A stretch of DNA of 64,000 nucleotides from Cristatella mucedo (Eukaryota > Bryozoa > Phylactolaemata > Cristatellidae), in NCBI GenBank assembly GCA_009760855.2, contig WPIO01000002.1, positions 498,001 to 562,000 of the forward strand, read 5' to 3'. Shown one piece after another: positions 49,501 through 61,735 of this stretch. The notes under the pieces were generated by a model that was not told where the DNA came from, ran no database searches, and saw nothing but the letters and a program-made list of their open reading frames with translations. A program made the position numbers and the translations under genes. Position 1 is the first letter of the stretch; each line of letters opens with the position of its first letter.

Positions 49501-49689
49501 CTGGCCGGATATACTATCGAAACTGGCAGTAGAGAGTGGCAGGTTTTACCTCTTGACTTGTTTAAGAATAATTTGTGTTATGTTGCAGCATATAGTATCT
49601 TTCTTTGTAGCTGTTCAAGCTATTGAAAATTTGAGTATCTCCAATTCAGGTTCAGTCGATTGCTTGCGAGTTTCAGGCTTTTGAAAAAT
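46518..49689. other. 3' untranslated region of cassette 3, then unannotated intergenic sequence
   Basis: 46518 to about 47220 is probably transcribed. Beyond this, to 49689, I recognised no gene or repeat. Short frames at 47404-47658 and 47615-47809 have ordinary composition but no known similarity. Confidence 0.4.
47200..47205 (+). promoter_or_regulatory. Possible polyadenylation signal for cassette 3
   Basis: AATAAA about 680 nt after the cassette 3 stop. A second AATAAA lies at 47398-47403. Either could end the longest transcript. Confidence 0.4.
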
Positions 49690-50145
49690 AGTAACAGTAG
49701 GTGCGATCTCCAAGAGATTTGAAATTGGTTTAGGGGCACAAACAATCGAGTCAGAACACGGAGACCTAATGTTAAACTAATTCAGATAAGTAGGTGGTAT
49801 CAAGAGAATGTAGAACCAAAATTGAGTTACGGAATCTTGAAGTCGATTGGCTGCTTGATGTGGAGCTAGTGCTGATCGTTCAGAAGTGTTGTGATGGCAG
49901 TATCCACATTTACGACAGACAGGCCTACGTGCATAGTTTTGCATCATCTGTAAGCATCATATTGCATAGGCAGGAAGGTCTGCAAGTAGCAGTGGAGTTA
50001 CACAAGTCTGATTGAGATGTCACGAGTGCATAGGCCAGCTTGGCTCTGTTGTCCTTATCGAAGCAAGCCCTAATTTGTGCTTTGTTATGTAGGTGAAAGT
50101 AGCCTGACTTGACTGTAGAGCTGATGTGGTTATCTAGGGAAGTCA
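49690..50145 (-). mobile_element. LINE-A fragment, decayed
   Basis: Minus-strand remnant TSLDNHISSTVKSGYFHLHN matches the family block 'LSLDDHISSTVKSAYFQLHN'. Confidence 0.65.
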
Positions 50146-50159
50146 TTTTATTTTGAGAG

Positions 50160-50240
50160 ATAATAATAATAATTCACTTGATAAAGCGCCCTCAGAGAAC
50201 TTAATCTCTCTCTAGGCGCTTTACATTTGCTGTTAAGTGA
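50160..50240 (-). mobile_element. LINE-A tail fragment
   Basis: AAT repeat and the clean tail (GATAAAGCGCCCTCAGAGAA). A separate insertion from the decayed copy beside it. Confidence 0.72.
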
Positions 50241-50347
50241 AAGTGACATCCGGACTCTGAAGAGGCTACCGGAGATGTGCTGGTATACAGTTGCTATACC
50301 TTTTATAGTTGGCCGGCGCAGCAGCTGTGGAATGTAATACCCCAATC

Positions 50348-50382
50348 TCCCCCCCCCCCCCCCAAAAAAAAAAAAAAAAAAA
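50348..50382 (+). repeat. Poly-C followed by poly-A
   Basis: About 15 C then 19 A. The poly-C is prone to sequencing error. Confidence 0.85.
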
Positions 50383-50929
50383 GTTGTGTCTTTGGAGAGA
50401 AAATATTCTTATTCAGTAACTGAATGAACTGGATGCTATTAAGACTCATAGTATCACTCATGTCACTATCCTCTGCATCAGAGATGGTGATGAAACTCTC
50501 TCAATCTTCCTTGTTCATATCACAGGCTCGAAATTTGGTCGAAACTCCCGTTATCACTATTGCCATCACTCGCTTCATAGGCTGCCATCGAATTTCTTTC
50601 CGTCCATTACATTTAAAATGCCGCAAATGTATTCAATTACTGGAAAGGCGTTCAAAGCAGCTACAATGTTGAGCGAAATATTAAGGCAAAAGAAAGTAAC
50701 CTCCCGTGTACAGCTCCCTCTCCATTATCTGACCCCAGATTTTGGAAAAAAAGGCTTATACACTTTAAATACCACAAATTCGATACCCAAGTTATAATTT
50801 AAGTCTGACCGGTTTGTGCATCAATCGGGTATTTACTTCAGGTTTTACTTCAGGTCTTGTAGTTTTCTTCATTTGGCATGACTCTCGTCCCTATCGTAGT
50901 GTGTGTGGCATTGGGTTAAAAAATCTTAG

Positions 50930-51080
50930 TCGATTAAACAGCCTCTTTTTGTATAGCGACAGAAGAGCCTTTACGGCTATCACCACAGCTTGCAGTGGCG
51001 ACAGAGAATCGCCCACCATAGGAATCGAACCCGGGACCGAGGTCGTGAAAGCAACCGCCTTACCTAGTGTGCCATCACAG
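50930..51080 (-). mobile_element. SINE-B copy upstream of NOP10
   Basis: GATTAAACAGCCTC end and GGAATCGAACCCGGGACC as box B in reverse. Confidence 0.7.
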
Positions 51081-51154
51081 GGTTCAACTGTAGAACACTT
51101 TAAATAGTCTTACTGCATTACTTTAACGAATTTATATCTGCTAATCCTGCTGAT

Positions 51155-51205
51155 AATTCTCTGAGGGCGCTTTATCAAGTGTATTATTATTGTTATTATT
51201 CACCT
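51155..51205 (+). mobile_element. LINE-A tail fragment
   Basis: TTCTCTGAGGGCGCTTTATC then ATT repeat, about 125 nt before the NOP10 start codon. Confidence 0.68.
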
Positions 51206-51329
51206 TCGTATTGACTTGCACGAGACCTCTGTGGTCAAGTTTTTCAGCTAACCACTCGTCGCAGCTTTGTGAACTGCTGCCTTCATAAGTGCACATGCTC
51301 TTATGTAATGTCTTTCTTTAGGAAGGAAG

Positions 51330-51524
51330 ATGTACTTGATGTATTACACTGACGACAAAGGGACTCGTGTTTATACACTCAAGAAGGAAGATCCTAACGG
51401 GCAGCCCACTCTGTCAGCACATCCAGCTCGCTTTTCTCCCGATGACAAGTGTTCCCGTCATAGGCTGGTCATCAAGAAGCGATTTGGCTTGTTGCTCACG
51501 CAACAGCCACCACCTGTGCTATGA
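51330..51524 (+). CDS. NOP10: H/ACA ribonucleoprotein complex subunit NOP10
   Basis: This 64-residue protein is a clear NOP10, the small core protein of H/ACA snoRNPs that, with dyskerin, NHP2 and GAR1, directs pseudouridylation of rRNA and supports telomerase RNA in the nucleolus. Length equals the usual 64 residues. Conserved blocks are visible: [19 protein letters not shown] at the N-terminus, [12 protein letters not shown] in the middle and [17 protein letters not shown] at the end. The metal-binding cysteines of archaeal NOP10 are absent, as in other eukaryotes. A pyrimidine-rich acceptor (TCTTTCTTTAG) lies 8 nt before the ATG, so an untranslated 5' exon is likely. The reading frame is intact. 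A recent retrocopy is not excluded, but the adjacent acceptor argues for a real gene. Confidence 0.93.
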   Translation: MYLMYYTDDKGTRVYTLKKEDPNGQPTLSAHPARFSPDDKCSRHRLVIKKRFGLLLTQQPPPVL

Positions 51525-53449
51525 GGCCACCACATGTGACTGATACTGAACAGTGCTAATAGACGTACTCTTGCCAAGTGCCTGTCCATCCATCAGTTGC
51601 TGGCATGCCTCTGGTTGTGGTCATAGCGTATGCTATCTATACAGTCCGTGAAATGACTCAGATATGTCGATTAGCACTATGCTAAATATTATCTTCACGT
51701 TTTCATTGTTGACTACTTTCTTTGATATGCTCAATCGTCCGTTGGAGCGTGCCTGTATGAAGTTGCATGTATGGCTTCCAAGGTTTGGCTACATCTGGTT
51801 GAGGATATTGCGCGATGCCGAGGCTCTGAGCTTAAACTTTGCTCCTGCTGTAGCTGTTGCTGGTAAGCCTGCCCTTATGCCTGACCACCATCCGACGATT
51901 GTACTGCTTTTAGAGTGTTTGCTCACGTGCCTGGTAAGGCAGATTATGCTAGTATATAGATGGCAATCCAGGCATTATGCAAGAGGTTGAAGGCATTGAC
52001 CCCAATGCTCCTAGGGAACTGTCAATCAGACTCCTAGCAGTAAGTTTCGTAATAACAATCGGTATTTTCTTCTCAGGTTTTTTCCAATCGCTTTGGTCAG
52101 TTTTGCCGTAAGGCTGCAATCTTGCAAATCAAGTTCCACCAATTCGGTCTGACGGGCAAAACTAGGAAACCCATCGGCGATCTCAAATCTTCTGCAGTAA
52201 AATGTAGCTTTCTCATCATTTAGGATTGAACCCCAAAATGTTCATTGATATCAGTTAATGCATTTTGTAGATGTTCGCAAGTTCTGGATGCGAACCTGCA
52301 TATTTTGCCAGGCGGTTCATTAACATGTAAATTAGCTAGGAGTGACCCGGGACTTCCTGTTTGTAGGAAGTTTGCACGGTCGGTTTTCCTCTAAGTCTTG
52401 CTTCCTACTCGCTTCGCCCCCTGGCTCCAAGATGCACTATTTGGACCTTCAGCGATTGCTTTAATTGCCTGCCGCCTCACTCGGATTCTTATATGACTAG
52501 CTCGTAGATTATTGTAAGCAGGGGCTCCCAACGACCGGACTTCCGCGTGCATGCTGACCTTACGAAGTTCATTAGTTTGGTCGTCGGATGTTTTACATAA
52601 TATCTCTTACATGACTTGATTGTAGCATGGTGAGTGCAATGCCACGATATTCGTGCACTTGCATGTCTGCCAGGTGTGTCCGGCTACAACAATGCTATGG
52701 TGGCTGAATAGGCATGCAGCAAAAGCGAATAAATTAGACTGCCTGCTCCGAATTACAAAAAAAAAACGTTACTGTGGTTAAGTCTGCCAGTAGGTGAATG
52801 CTCGGCCAAGAAATGTGTTGGATATTACCGAGCATATTCTAGAGACTATAATCGAATTTAAGCCAGTGAAGATTAAATCGGTGAGACCATGAAAGGAGAA
52901 ACATCTGAAGTAGCAGTGTGTAATGGCGTATGGTGGTTTGCTCTTCTATGCATGCAGTAATCGTGTTCTAGTTTTGAGATTATATCTAATAGCGTATTGA
53001 AATGCGGATGACGTAAACGTCCGCAAAGGCAAGGGTTCAGACGCATCGAAGTCTGGTTCGTTGCTGTGATCGTGGTAAGCGATTAAGATGCAGACCAGAC
53101 AGGCTGCAACGACAGTTGTGAATAAGTTTTCTGAAAATCTTCGGTAATAGTGTGTTAGCACTTGAGCTTAACGTTGACACATATCGTCGTTGGTTGTTTG
53201 GTTCCTGTATAATCTTGGACGAGAACAGCCTCAATTTTTGTGGTGGGGACCGAAAAATGTTCAATATAAATATCATATAAATATATAATATAAAATAAAA
53301 TATAAATATTCAAAATATCAGCTATATAATGACTGCATTAGAAATTATTAGCTGCTCCGGAATTACAATCTGTAGGAGCCGGATAAGTTATACGTAATAA
53401 TTAGTCAGCTGCGCTTTCTGTTGAATGACTCAGTTATACTTTCGGCTGC
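51525..53449. other. No recognised feature
   Basis: Sequence downstream of NOP10 with no family match; 53255-53330 is strongly AT-rich. Confidence 0.35.
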
Positions 53450-53596
53450 GCTGGTTTGGCCCAGTGGTTAAGGTGTTAGCCCAGACAGAGGTCAAGGTGA
53501 ATGTATCTGACAGCCCGAGGTCGTGGGCTCGAGCCCAGCGGCACACGCGAACCGTCTGAATAGAAATTGAGCTCTCTTAGGGCCATATACAAATGA
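53450..53596 (+). mobile_element. SINE-A, sense-strand copy
   Basis: Head CTGGTTTGGCCCAGTGGTTA, box B GTGGGCTCGAGCCCAG and tail GAAATTGAGCTCTCTTAGGG. A 30-nt insertion lies in the head compared with the other copies. Confidence 0.72.
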
Positions 53597-54807
53597 ATTA
53601 TACTTTTAACGCTACGGCTAGTGCTGTAAATGTGTGCCCCTCTTACGGTTCTGGAATATACGGTCTTAAGCTAATGATGCAGAGAAATCGTATGCGTATG
53701 CGAACTTTTTATGCCGTGAGCTATACTATCGCGATCTACTTACCAGCATGTATCGATGCTGCCCCTATGATTCTGCTGTTTCGAGGCACGAGCGTTACCA
53801 GTACTTGCAATGCTTCTGCGACTAGTGCTGTTACGGTCGCTGTACTTGTAGTGCCATTTTGAGGCTGCGTTTGTGGCCTACGGACTTCAGTGCAAAAGCC
53901 ATCGCAACGCTTTTCCAACACCACGCAACCCACCATTCCCGCCATGCGTCCTCGTCGCACTTCCTTCAGCTGTTACTTATACATTTGCCTTCGAATGCTG
54001 CTTGCACTAGCAGCCGTGAAAATTATAGTTCGATGCGATCGGATGGCACACTCGCGTGATTATGGAAAGAGACTGTGCATTTATATTTATTTTCCTGCCA
54101 CTGGTGAATATATGTGCATTTCAAATTGTTCGATCTCTCCCGACGACAAGCTACGATTACGAACAGTTTTGTACAATACGGATGGACGCGGTTAGTGTGT
54201 CTCGCTGAAGCGTAAGCGCAGCCGGAAAGAAAGAGCTGGAACCTTTATTATTTCCGTCGCGCGGGTAAATATACACATGCAGAGCAATGAGAAACAGGCG
54301 TGATTTGTGAGGGGGAACCGCTTCGGATTATGTTGCGGTTAGCAGGACTGCAGGCCGATCCATCACGGAAGTCAGCAGTCAGCTACGGTCTGGTGTAGAG
54401 AGGTAGGACGCCTGGCTTAGCCGGCGAACGGTTCCGTTAAAAACTATAACGCGTTAATAATTAATAATATTGCACTTGATTACAACTTGCCAGAACAACA
54501 CTAGCTTGAAGCCAGCTTGGATTCGAGCAAAGTTCTCGGGTGATCATCCTGAGCATATGCTGGTCTAGCAGCAAATTTAGTCAGTTGCTTTGCATACGGC
54601 AGCATGACGCAGTCGCCAGTGAGTGACTTGCTGCACAAAGAGCAAGCTGTGAGTCCATTCTAATGACCGCTACACGAAGAGCTACTACGATTAGGATAGA
54701 AGCTGCACGAAGAGCAGCACGATTCCGTGTCAAAGGCAGCTAGAAGGGGCGACGTTCCCATTATAAAAATTCGCTTTTCTCTTTCACTCTCATTTTCTTT
54801 CATTTTC
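53597..54807. other. Unrecognised sequence
   Basis: A frame of 89 residues starts right after the SINE-A (53593-53862) and a 101-residue frame follows at 53890-54195. Neither is recognised and no splice structure supports them. Confidence 0.3.
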
Positions 54808-55261
<454 letters not shown>

Positions 55262-55679
55262 ACTCCTCAAAATTGCGATCGACATAACCGCGCCGACAAA
55301 ATTTCGCCGATAAAAACGCGCCAATAAAATCGCACCGACTAAACCGCACCACTGAATAAGCATTGTAAACGACAGATTATTGAAAATAATAACAAAATAT
55401 TTAAAGCTATTGAATGACGCACCAACTTTTATTTAAAAACAAACTAAAATGTTCTACCTTTTCCGACGCTATCGCTACTATAAATTTCCTATATCTGAGG
55501 TTATTTTACGTTCTTTTGGTAAGTTAAAGACTAAAACAACGGTTCGGCTCCTTATAAACCAGTAGTATAACCGCATTCACTGTAATCACGCGTATAAATT
55601 CTCGATGTCATAACCGCACCGATAAATTCATGATCGACAGAAACTTGATAAAAAGCGCAATGTAATAAAAATTCAAATT

Positions 55680-56900
55680 AAGGAGCAACTAATGCTCTGT
55701 ATTGAAATGTCTTATCATGTCTCAATAAAATTATATTTGATTTCAATGTCAATACTAAGAGATACTGCCTGCAAATAGTCCATAAGATCGCGCCATTATA
55801 TATAAGAAGAATCGCATCAAGACGCCTAGATAGGTGAACGTATTTAGACTTGCTGGCCATCTGACTGCCAATTCTGCTACGAATACGACTTAAGGCATGT
55901 TCCGGTAAGTCTTGTTCGTGACGGAAATGATCGACCAACGCGTTAACGGTAGAATGATAAAACCTTCGTTTTGTATGCGAGGCCACAGTAGCTGGGCAAG
56001 GTGAAAAAGACTACCGAGTACCACAACATTTGGAAGCACGATAGGCGATGCATTAATAGTTACCATTTCGAAATCAATTAGCACACGACACACTGGTAAG
56101 AGATGTAAGAGATGGTCGCAGCTCAAGCGAATTCCGGAAAGCCCGCTTATAGTCAACATGCGGTTTGGTTCTCATGATCACCTATATTAGTGGAATTGAC
56201 CCATTGTCCGTCAAAGCACGAATGATAAATACCTGTAGAAGTACGTCAGGAGCTATCTTGAATGTACCACCCATAAACCAATTGCGAATATTTCTGCAAC
56301 AACTACATTTTTTGATGCAGAAATATGTGTCGAACACGATAATCCGGTTGGTGTCTCGATCACCCAGATCGCAAAGAAAAAAAATTTCAGAGCGTTTTCA
56401 CCTTCAGAGTATCCGGAAGAGTTATGTCTTGGCCAGATGCCAGGGCCTGAGGGGGGGGGGTTATCAACACCTTCTTCTTCTTCTTCCGTTTCGTTTCCAC
56501 TCAATCGGTCCATGACTTGCAGAACACTTCGGCATGTGATGAGCAGCTTCCAGCGAAACTCCGAGTGTGCTGTTCGCACTAATCCGACGCCTTTATCATT
56601 GACAGCCTCCGTAGCATGTGCTCAGTACTTGTTTGTAGAGTCCCGTATGCATTCTTCCGTAAGTATCACGGCAAATTCTCGTTTTACACACCTTCAAGAA
56701 GACGATTCTTGATTAAGGTAGTCGCGGCGATATCGACATCCTCCGTGCAACATGTGTTCTCTTCCTTTTTGCGACCTAATAATTTGCATGGCTTAAGTAA
56801 CGCAGTACGCTGTAAGATGTATCTGCGGGAGGCCTCCATCTCCCTGCACTGTGGCACCGGAAGTGCCCGGCGCATTACACGCCCACGTGCGGGCGCTTAA
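55680..56900 (-). pseudogene. MULE-type transposase, decayed
   Basis: The clearest part is 55890-56159 on the minus strand: CRVLIDFEMVTINASPIVLP, then VVVLGSLFHLAQLLWPRIQNEGF. This matches the MULE/FLYWCH-associated transposase pattern of an acidic residue in 'DFE.A..NA....FP' followed by 'G..FH..Q..WR.IQ..G'. In the family this Asp is catalytic. Flanking minus-strand frames (55678-55986 and 56253-56579) look like adjacent parts in shifted frames. Several stops and frameshifts make it non-functional. Family assignment rests on this one motif block. Confidence 0.55.
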
Positions 56901-56904
56901 CAGT

Positions 56905-58195
56905 AATAATAATAGTAATAACAATAATGCACTTGATAAAACGCCCTCAGAGGACTCAATCTCTTTCTAGGCGCTCTACATTTGCTGCAAAGGAAAACGT
57001 GATTGAATCGTGAGTAATATCATGCTTGATAAACAACATGAACAACATGTTTAGGGGTGACATGCACACGGTCAGCATGCAAGTGTGGTTAGTGGCAGCA
57101 TGCACAGTGTCAGCACGAATAAGCACATCAAGGACGAATCACAGGGACTCACTAAATGCTGTCCTAAATAGGTGTGTTTTTAAGTTCTTTTCAAATGTGG
57201 CCAAGTCAGGGGATGTTGTGACGCAAGTCGGGAGGGAGTTCCAGGCTTTGGGAGCGTACGAACTAAATGCACGATCTCCAAAAGATTTGCGGTTTGTACG
57301 AGGTATTGGTAAAGTTTTGGATTCCGAAAAGCGGGTGGTACGATGCTTGGCCTGATAGGGAAGTAGATCTGAGAGATAGGCTGGAGCCAAAGAATGAAGT
57401 GACCTAAAAGTGAGCGACAAAACCTTGAAGTCTATCCATGAAGTCAATCCTTGAAGTCAATCCGACTGGTAGCCAGAGCAGGTCGGAGAGCAGTGGAGTA
57501 ATGTGGCAACTGCGACGCTAACGACAGACGAGCCTAGCTGCGGAGTTTTGCACCAGCTGCAATCGCCTGATTGCACGTGCCGGTAGGCCAGAAAGCAGTG
57601 AATTACAGAAGTCAAGATGGGATGTCACGAATGCATGGACCAACTTGGACGTGGAATCATATCTAAACAAGCCCAAATTTTAGCAATGTTATGAATCTGA
57701 AAGTAGGCAGACTTGATGGTGGAGTTGATGCGGTCGTCTAACGAGAGGTCACTTTGGAATATGACACCTAGATTTCGAGCTGATTCAACAGGAGATTTGC
57801 TGGCAGAGCCAATTTTGAGCGTTAGCCTTTCCAATTTCTGAATCACACTGGGTTTGCCCATAACTAATAAGTTAGTTTTATCATCATTTAGTTTTATAAA
57901 ATGTGCTGCCATCCATGTGCGGATATCATCAATACGTTCAGCAAGGGAGTTGAGACGATTCGAGGTGCTCGAAGGCTGGGAGGGATCAAAGCAAAGGTAC
58001 AACTGAGTGTCATCCGCATAGAAGTGAAAGCCTAGATTGTGCTTGGCAATCACAGCAGCAAGAGGGAGAGCGCAAACCGTGAAAAGATCCGGACCTAGCA
58101 CAGAGCCCTGAGGTACCCCATATTTCAGACGTACCTCGGATGATCTTTGTCCATTCACGTCAGTACTCTGGAGTCTCCCACGCTCTTCCGTTTCC
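56905..58195 (-). mobile_element. LINE-A nested in the Mutator-like relic
   Basis: Reverse-transcriptase motifs PQGSVLGPDLF and FYADDTQLYLCF are present (57625-58158), followed after a frame change by the end region (57139-57447), the 3' untranslated part, and tail with repeat at 56905. The 5' end is truncated at about 58195. A short repeat of TGAAGTCAATCC near 57440 marks a local duplication. Confidence 0.82.
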
Positions 58196-58469
58196 GGATG
58201 CTGGATCTTCCGAGGAAAAGCATTAAAAATAAATTTGATTATAAACGAAAAGGATCGCTGATTTTTATTCAGATTGATTAACTACATTTTAATACTTACT
58301 ATTACAACTAAATTGAATATAGAAAATATATTTGTTATTTTAGCAATTTTATCACCGTGAATTTGCCGATGCGAATGCGTCAACAATCAACTGGCGACTT
58401 TGTCAGCGAGAAATTGCCCATCGCGATTTGGTTGGCGCGAATTTGTCTTTCGTGATTTTGTCGGCGAAC

Positions 58470-58470
<1 letters not shown>

Positions 58471-58538
<68 letters not shown>

Positions 58539-58545
58539 TGCCTCT
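58471..58545 (+). repeat. CT microsatellite, right arm
   Basis: CT array with the same strand as the left arm, on the other side of the element. Confidence 0.92.
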
Positions 58546-58950
58546 CTTCGTTGTTAGTTTACTGACCACCCAGTATAAAACGTGTTCCAATCTCATCGGT
58601 CTCGCACATCACGATTTCAGTAGTGAGCCTAATTTCATTTCAGCTAGATTCCACCTTGTTGTTGCTTGGGCGGAAAAGGAAAGAAGTCAAGTGAGCTGGA
58701 GCCAGAGTGGCAGCGTAAGCTTTTGTTTTAGCTCCACTCTTGCGCGTCTCTGCTTCCACTAACCTGCCGACTAGTGTGAACATTATCTCGTGAATGACTG
58801 TCCTTGACCTCAGAATCCAAGGAGGCTCAACGGTTCGGCACCACTTCTTCAGCCAGGTCCGCCGTCACGATGTATACCTTCAATCTCTTTCAGTTCCTTC
58901 CATAGCCCTTTGTCGTGCGCCGCCAACTTATAGAGCGTAGGTCATAGTAA

Positions 58951-58959
58951 GAAGAGAGA

Positions 58960-59004
<45 letters not shown>
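58951..59004 (+). repeat. GA microsatellite
   Basis: GA array. Confidence 0.9.
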
Positions 59005-59007
<3 letters not shown>

Positions 59008-59204
59008 TTAACTAGCTCCTTAGTTCTGTCTAGGCTTGATTATTGGAATTATCTTTTGGCTGGGCTACCAAAAAAAGCAACAAAGTCACTGCTAATGGCT
59101 ATGAATATGGCTGCAAGGCTAGGCTTCCAGTCCCAAATGTTGGAGCACGTGTCTCCTTTACTAAAAAGAGTTAGGATGAATGCCGGTTGATCGACGGATA
59201 CAGA

Positions 59205-59830
59205 GCAAAGTTGACCCACAAAGTTGGCTGCCACTGTTTACCTCCATCGTACCTAGCTGAACTGCTGCACACAGTTTCAACCTCCTCGTGCCCTCAGGTC
59301 CTGCATGGACAATACATTAGCTGTTCCATTTCTCCGCTTAAAAGACCTTTGGCGACAGAAGCTTTAGCTCTGCAGGTCCCAGACTGTGGAACTCGCTTCC
59401 ACAATTCTTACGCACCAATATAACTACTTATGGGCGCGGCCACACCCGCAAATGCCGTTCTGCTCCAGCCGGACTCATATCACTCCGCCCGACCAACAGT
59501 CGGGCTGAGTACCACCTCCTAGGCGCAACGGTTGAACTGTAGCGGCTGACTAAGCTGGATTTAATGGCAACGGGTCAGCTGTGGTCGCCTGACCTGTAGT
59601 CCTGCAGCACGAAACTTTTCTGCTTGTCCACCGGCCTGTGTGGACGCTATCCACTCTTCGCCTGCGTACGAGACAGTACAGCCGCCGTCATCAGTACCAC
59701 AACCGGCTCGTGGGGACTTCATTCTTCGTCGCGCCGCCATCTTGCGCACGAGCCCCTACACACTCTCCTGCGCGTGCTTCGACTATGGCTCATCCTTTTC
59801 AGCGGTCAGCCTCCTGAGCTGCTACTTCCG
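59205..59830 (+). mobile_element. LINE-B fragment split by an unknown GC-rich insertion
   Basis: Coding end PPSYLAELLHTVSTSSCPQV continues to about 59425 and resumes near 59763 (ACTATGGCTCATCCTTTTCA). Between them is unrelated DNA. Confidence 0.65.
59430..59762. mobile_element. Unknown GC-rich insertion of about 330 bp
   Basis: Interrupts the LINE-B copy. Begins near GGGCGCGGCCACACCCGC and ends near GCGCACGAGCCCCTACAC. No clear terminal repeat. Only one copy in the window. Confidence 0.4.
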
Positions 59831-60130
59831 TCTGCGGCTATTTTCTCTTATCCATTTCTGCTCAGTGACTTATCTATTCAAAAAGAAGCTAAAAACGCAC
59901 TTATTTATCACAGGATTTATTGGTTCGTTGTGATGTGTCCTTTGTGTGCTAATGCGTGCTGATACTGACCGTACTTGCATGCTGACCCTGTGTATGTCAG
60001 CTCTACCCATGCTTGTTGCAATTGTCCTTGCTCTCATTAAACGCACGATCGCGCTTCCTGTACAGCATATGTAAAGTGCTATAAAGGGATTAAGTTCTCT
60101 GAGGGGCGCTATACAAATATTTATATTATT
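59831..60130 (+). mobile_element. LINE-A-like 3' end
   Basis: Coding end LFKKKLKTHLFITGFIGSL, then 3' untranslated region and tail (AAAGGGATTAAGTTCTCTGA). Confidence 0.68.
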
Positions 60131-60417
60131 ACATCAAGCAAACCTGAACTGGCTGCAGCAACACCAATCGAACTTGATAAATATAAGCCAGCCTTTTTGG
60201 GCTTGCTGAGAACCATCGATGAGGCCGATTACCTCAACTGGGTAGGTAGAATAGAAAATTAGGGTTTTTAGAAAAACTTGGTCAAGCATGCAGCTACCTA
60301 GGGCTCCTCAGTCAAGGATCTCAGCGCGTATCTTCGAGATTGCAAACATGAATATTAACAAGTTTGAAGGAAACGCTAGTAAAAACATTCCAACTTAAAA
60401 GGAGCACAGATGCTGTT

Positions 60418-60639
60418 CCAGCATATTATAGGCCCTCTGCGTTGCATCCTGTGCTGGGGGCTAATCATTTTGTTGCTGGCACCTCTAACGAACTTCCGCG
60501 CGGCACTTTCGGTGCTGCTTGGCAGACGGATCACCACAGATGCAAGCAGACTCCCCTATATGCGACCCTAGCTAACCCAGAAATCGAGGACAGGCGTCAG
60601 GCTCATGTTAGTAACGCCCAAAGCCTTAGTGAAGGCTCG
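60418..60639 (+). CDS. Possible exon of an unidentified gene
   Basis: An open frame here ends at a consensus donor (GGCTCG|GTAAGT) in phase 0. Its composition looks coding: it includes HPVLGANHFVAGTSNELPRG and then TFGAAWQTDHHRCKQTPLY, with no low-complexity bias and no similarity to the LINE and SINE families in the window. The 5' boundary is not fixed; candidate AG sites lie at about 60420-60430. A short frame at 60131-60241 (ELDKYKPAFLGLLRTIDEAD) also ends at a GT site and may be a neighbouring exon. I do not recognise either product. Confidence 0.33.
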
Positions 60640-61119
60640 GTAAGTGTGCTGTAAACTCCTGGCAGCAACCCAATCCTGACCCTCTGTTTGAACGGAGCTC
60701 CTGTCCACATATGCCACGTCGCGGCATGCCCTGGTTTACAGGCGCGATTTGTCACATGACAAGCTTATCTTGGTTTCTCGCGTCCAGGCCGGCTTAGCTC
60801 CCTACTCCATAATGTCGGGTTTGATATTTGAGAGGGGAGGAGAAATAAGCCTAAGATTATGTGATACCAGTCAGATAAGGGCTGAGCTTTAACCAGAGCT
60901 CACTGCCTTGCCTTGACACTTCAATTGGAGTATCTAGGATGGCTAATATCTGCCCACCTTGTTCGATTTGCCGTCTGCATACTAGCAATACTGCAGCTAC
61001 AGTTCATTGGCCGTGCTTCGAGGCTCGAGCACCACCAGCACCGGGTTTAATAGGCTACAAGTTCAAGTAGTACGGATGCTAAGGTCGTCCGAGTCGCATA
61101 GCCCATAGCCTCTTCAGGT
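60640..61119. other. No recognised feature
   Basis: Follows the possible exon donor; would be its intron. Confidence 0.3.
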
Positions 61120-61735
61120 ATCATAATAATACATTCGTATAGCACCCTCAAACCACTTTATATCTTCTAGGAACTTTGCACATGGTGTAAAGGAATCGTG
61201 ATTGAATGGTTAGTGATAGCATGCTCACTGTCAACGAGCTAACATTGTTGGAGGTGGCATGCACAAGCGTCATAATGCAGATACGGTTTAGTGGCAGCAT
61301 GCGAATTGTCAGCACGTTCACAAGCACACACCGAGAAGGAATCACATGGACCACTTATTGCTGTGATGATAAAATAGATGCGTTTTAGCTTCTTTTTAAA
61401 TGCCATTAAGTCAGGATATCTCGTGACATCAGTCGGGAGTGAGTTTCCAGGCTTTGGGAGCATACGAGCTAAAGGCATGGTCACCAGATGATTATAGATT
61501 CGTACGACGTGTGATTTTGATGTGAAACAATTTGATTCAGAAAATCAGATGGTACGATGCCTTGCCTGATGGGGGAGTAGTCAGGATAGGTAGGCTAGAG
61601 CAAGGCTATGAAGGGACCTAAAAGTAACTGACAGAACCTTGAAGTCAGTGCACTGCTTGACGGAGAGCCAATGCAGATCGGCGAGAAGTGGTGTGATGTG
61701 GCAACTGGGACGCTCACGACAGACAAGCCAAATGT
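61120..61735 (-). mobile_element. LINE-A fragment
   Basis: AAT repeat and tail at the left (CACCCTCAAACCACTTTATA), coding end on the minus strand (CHITPLLADLHWLSVKQCTD). It ends abruptly at about 61735. Confidence 0.72.

Noticed and set aside
53593-53862. 89-residue frame with many Cys, Thr and hydrophobic residues
   Set aside because: Starts inside the end of a SINE-A copy and has no recognisable domain or splice context.
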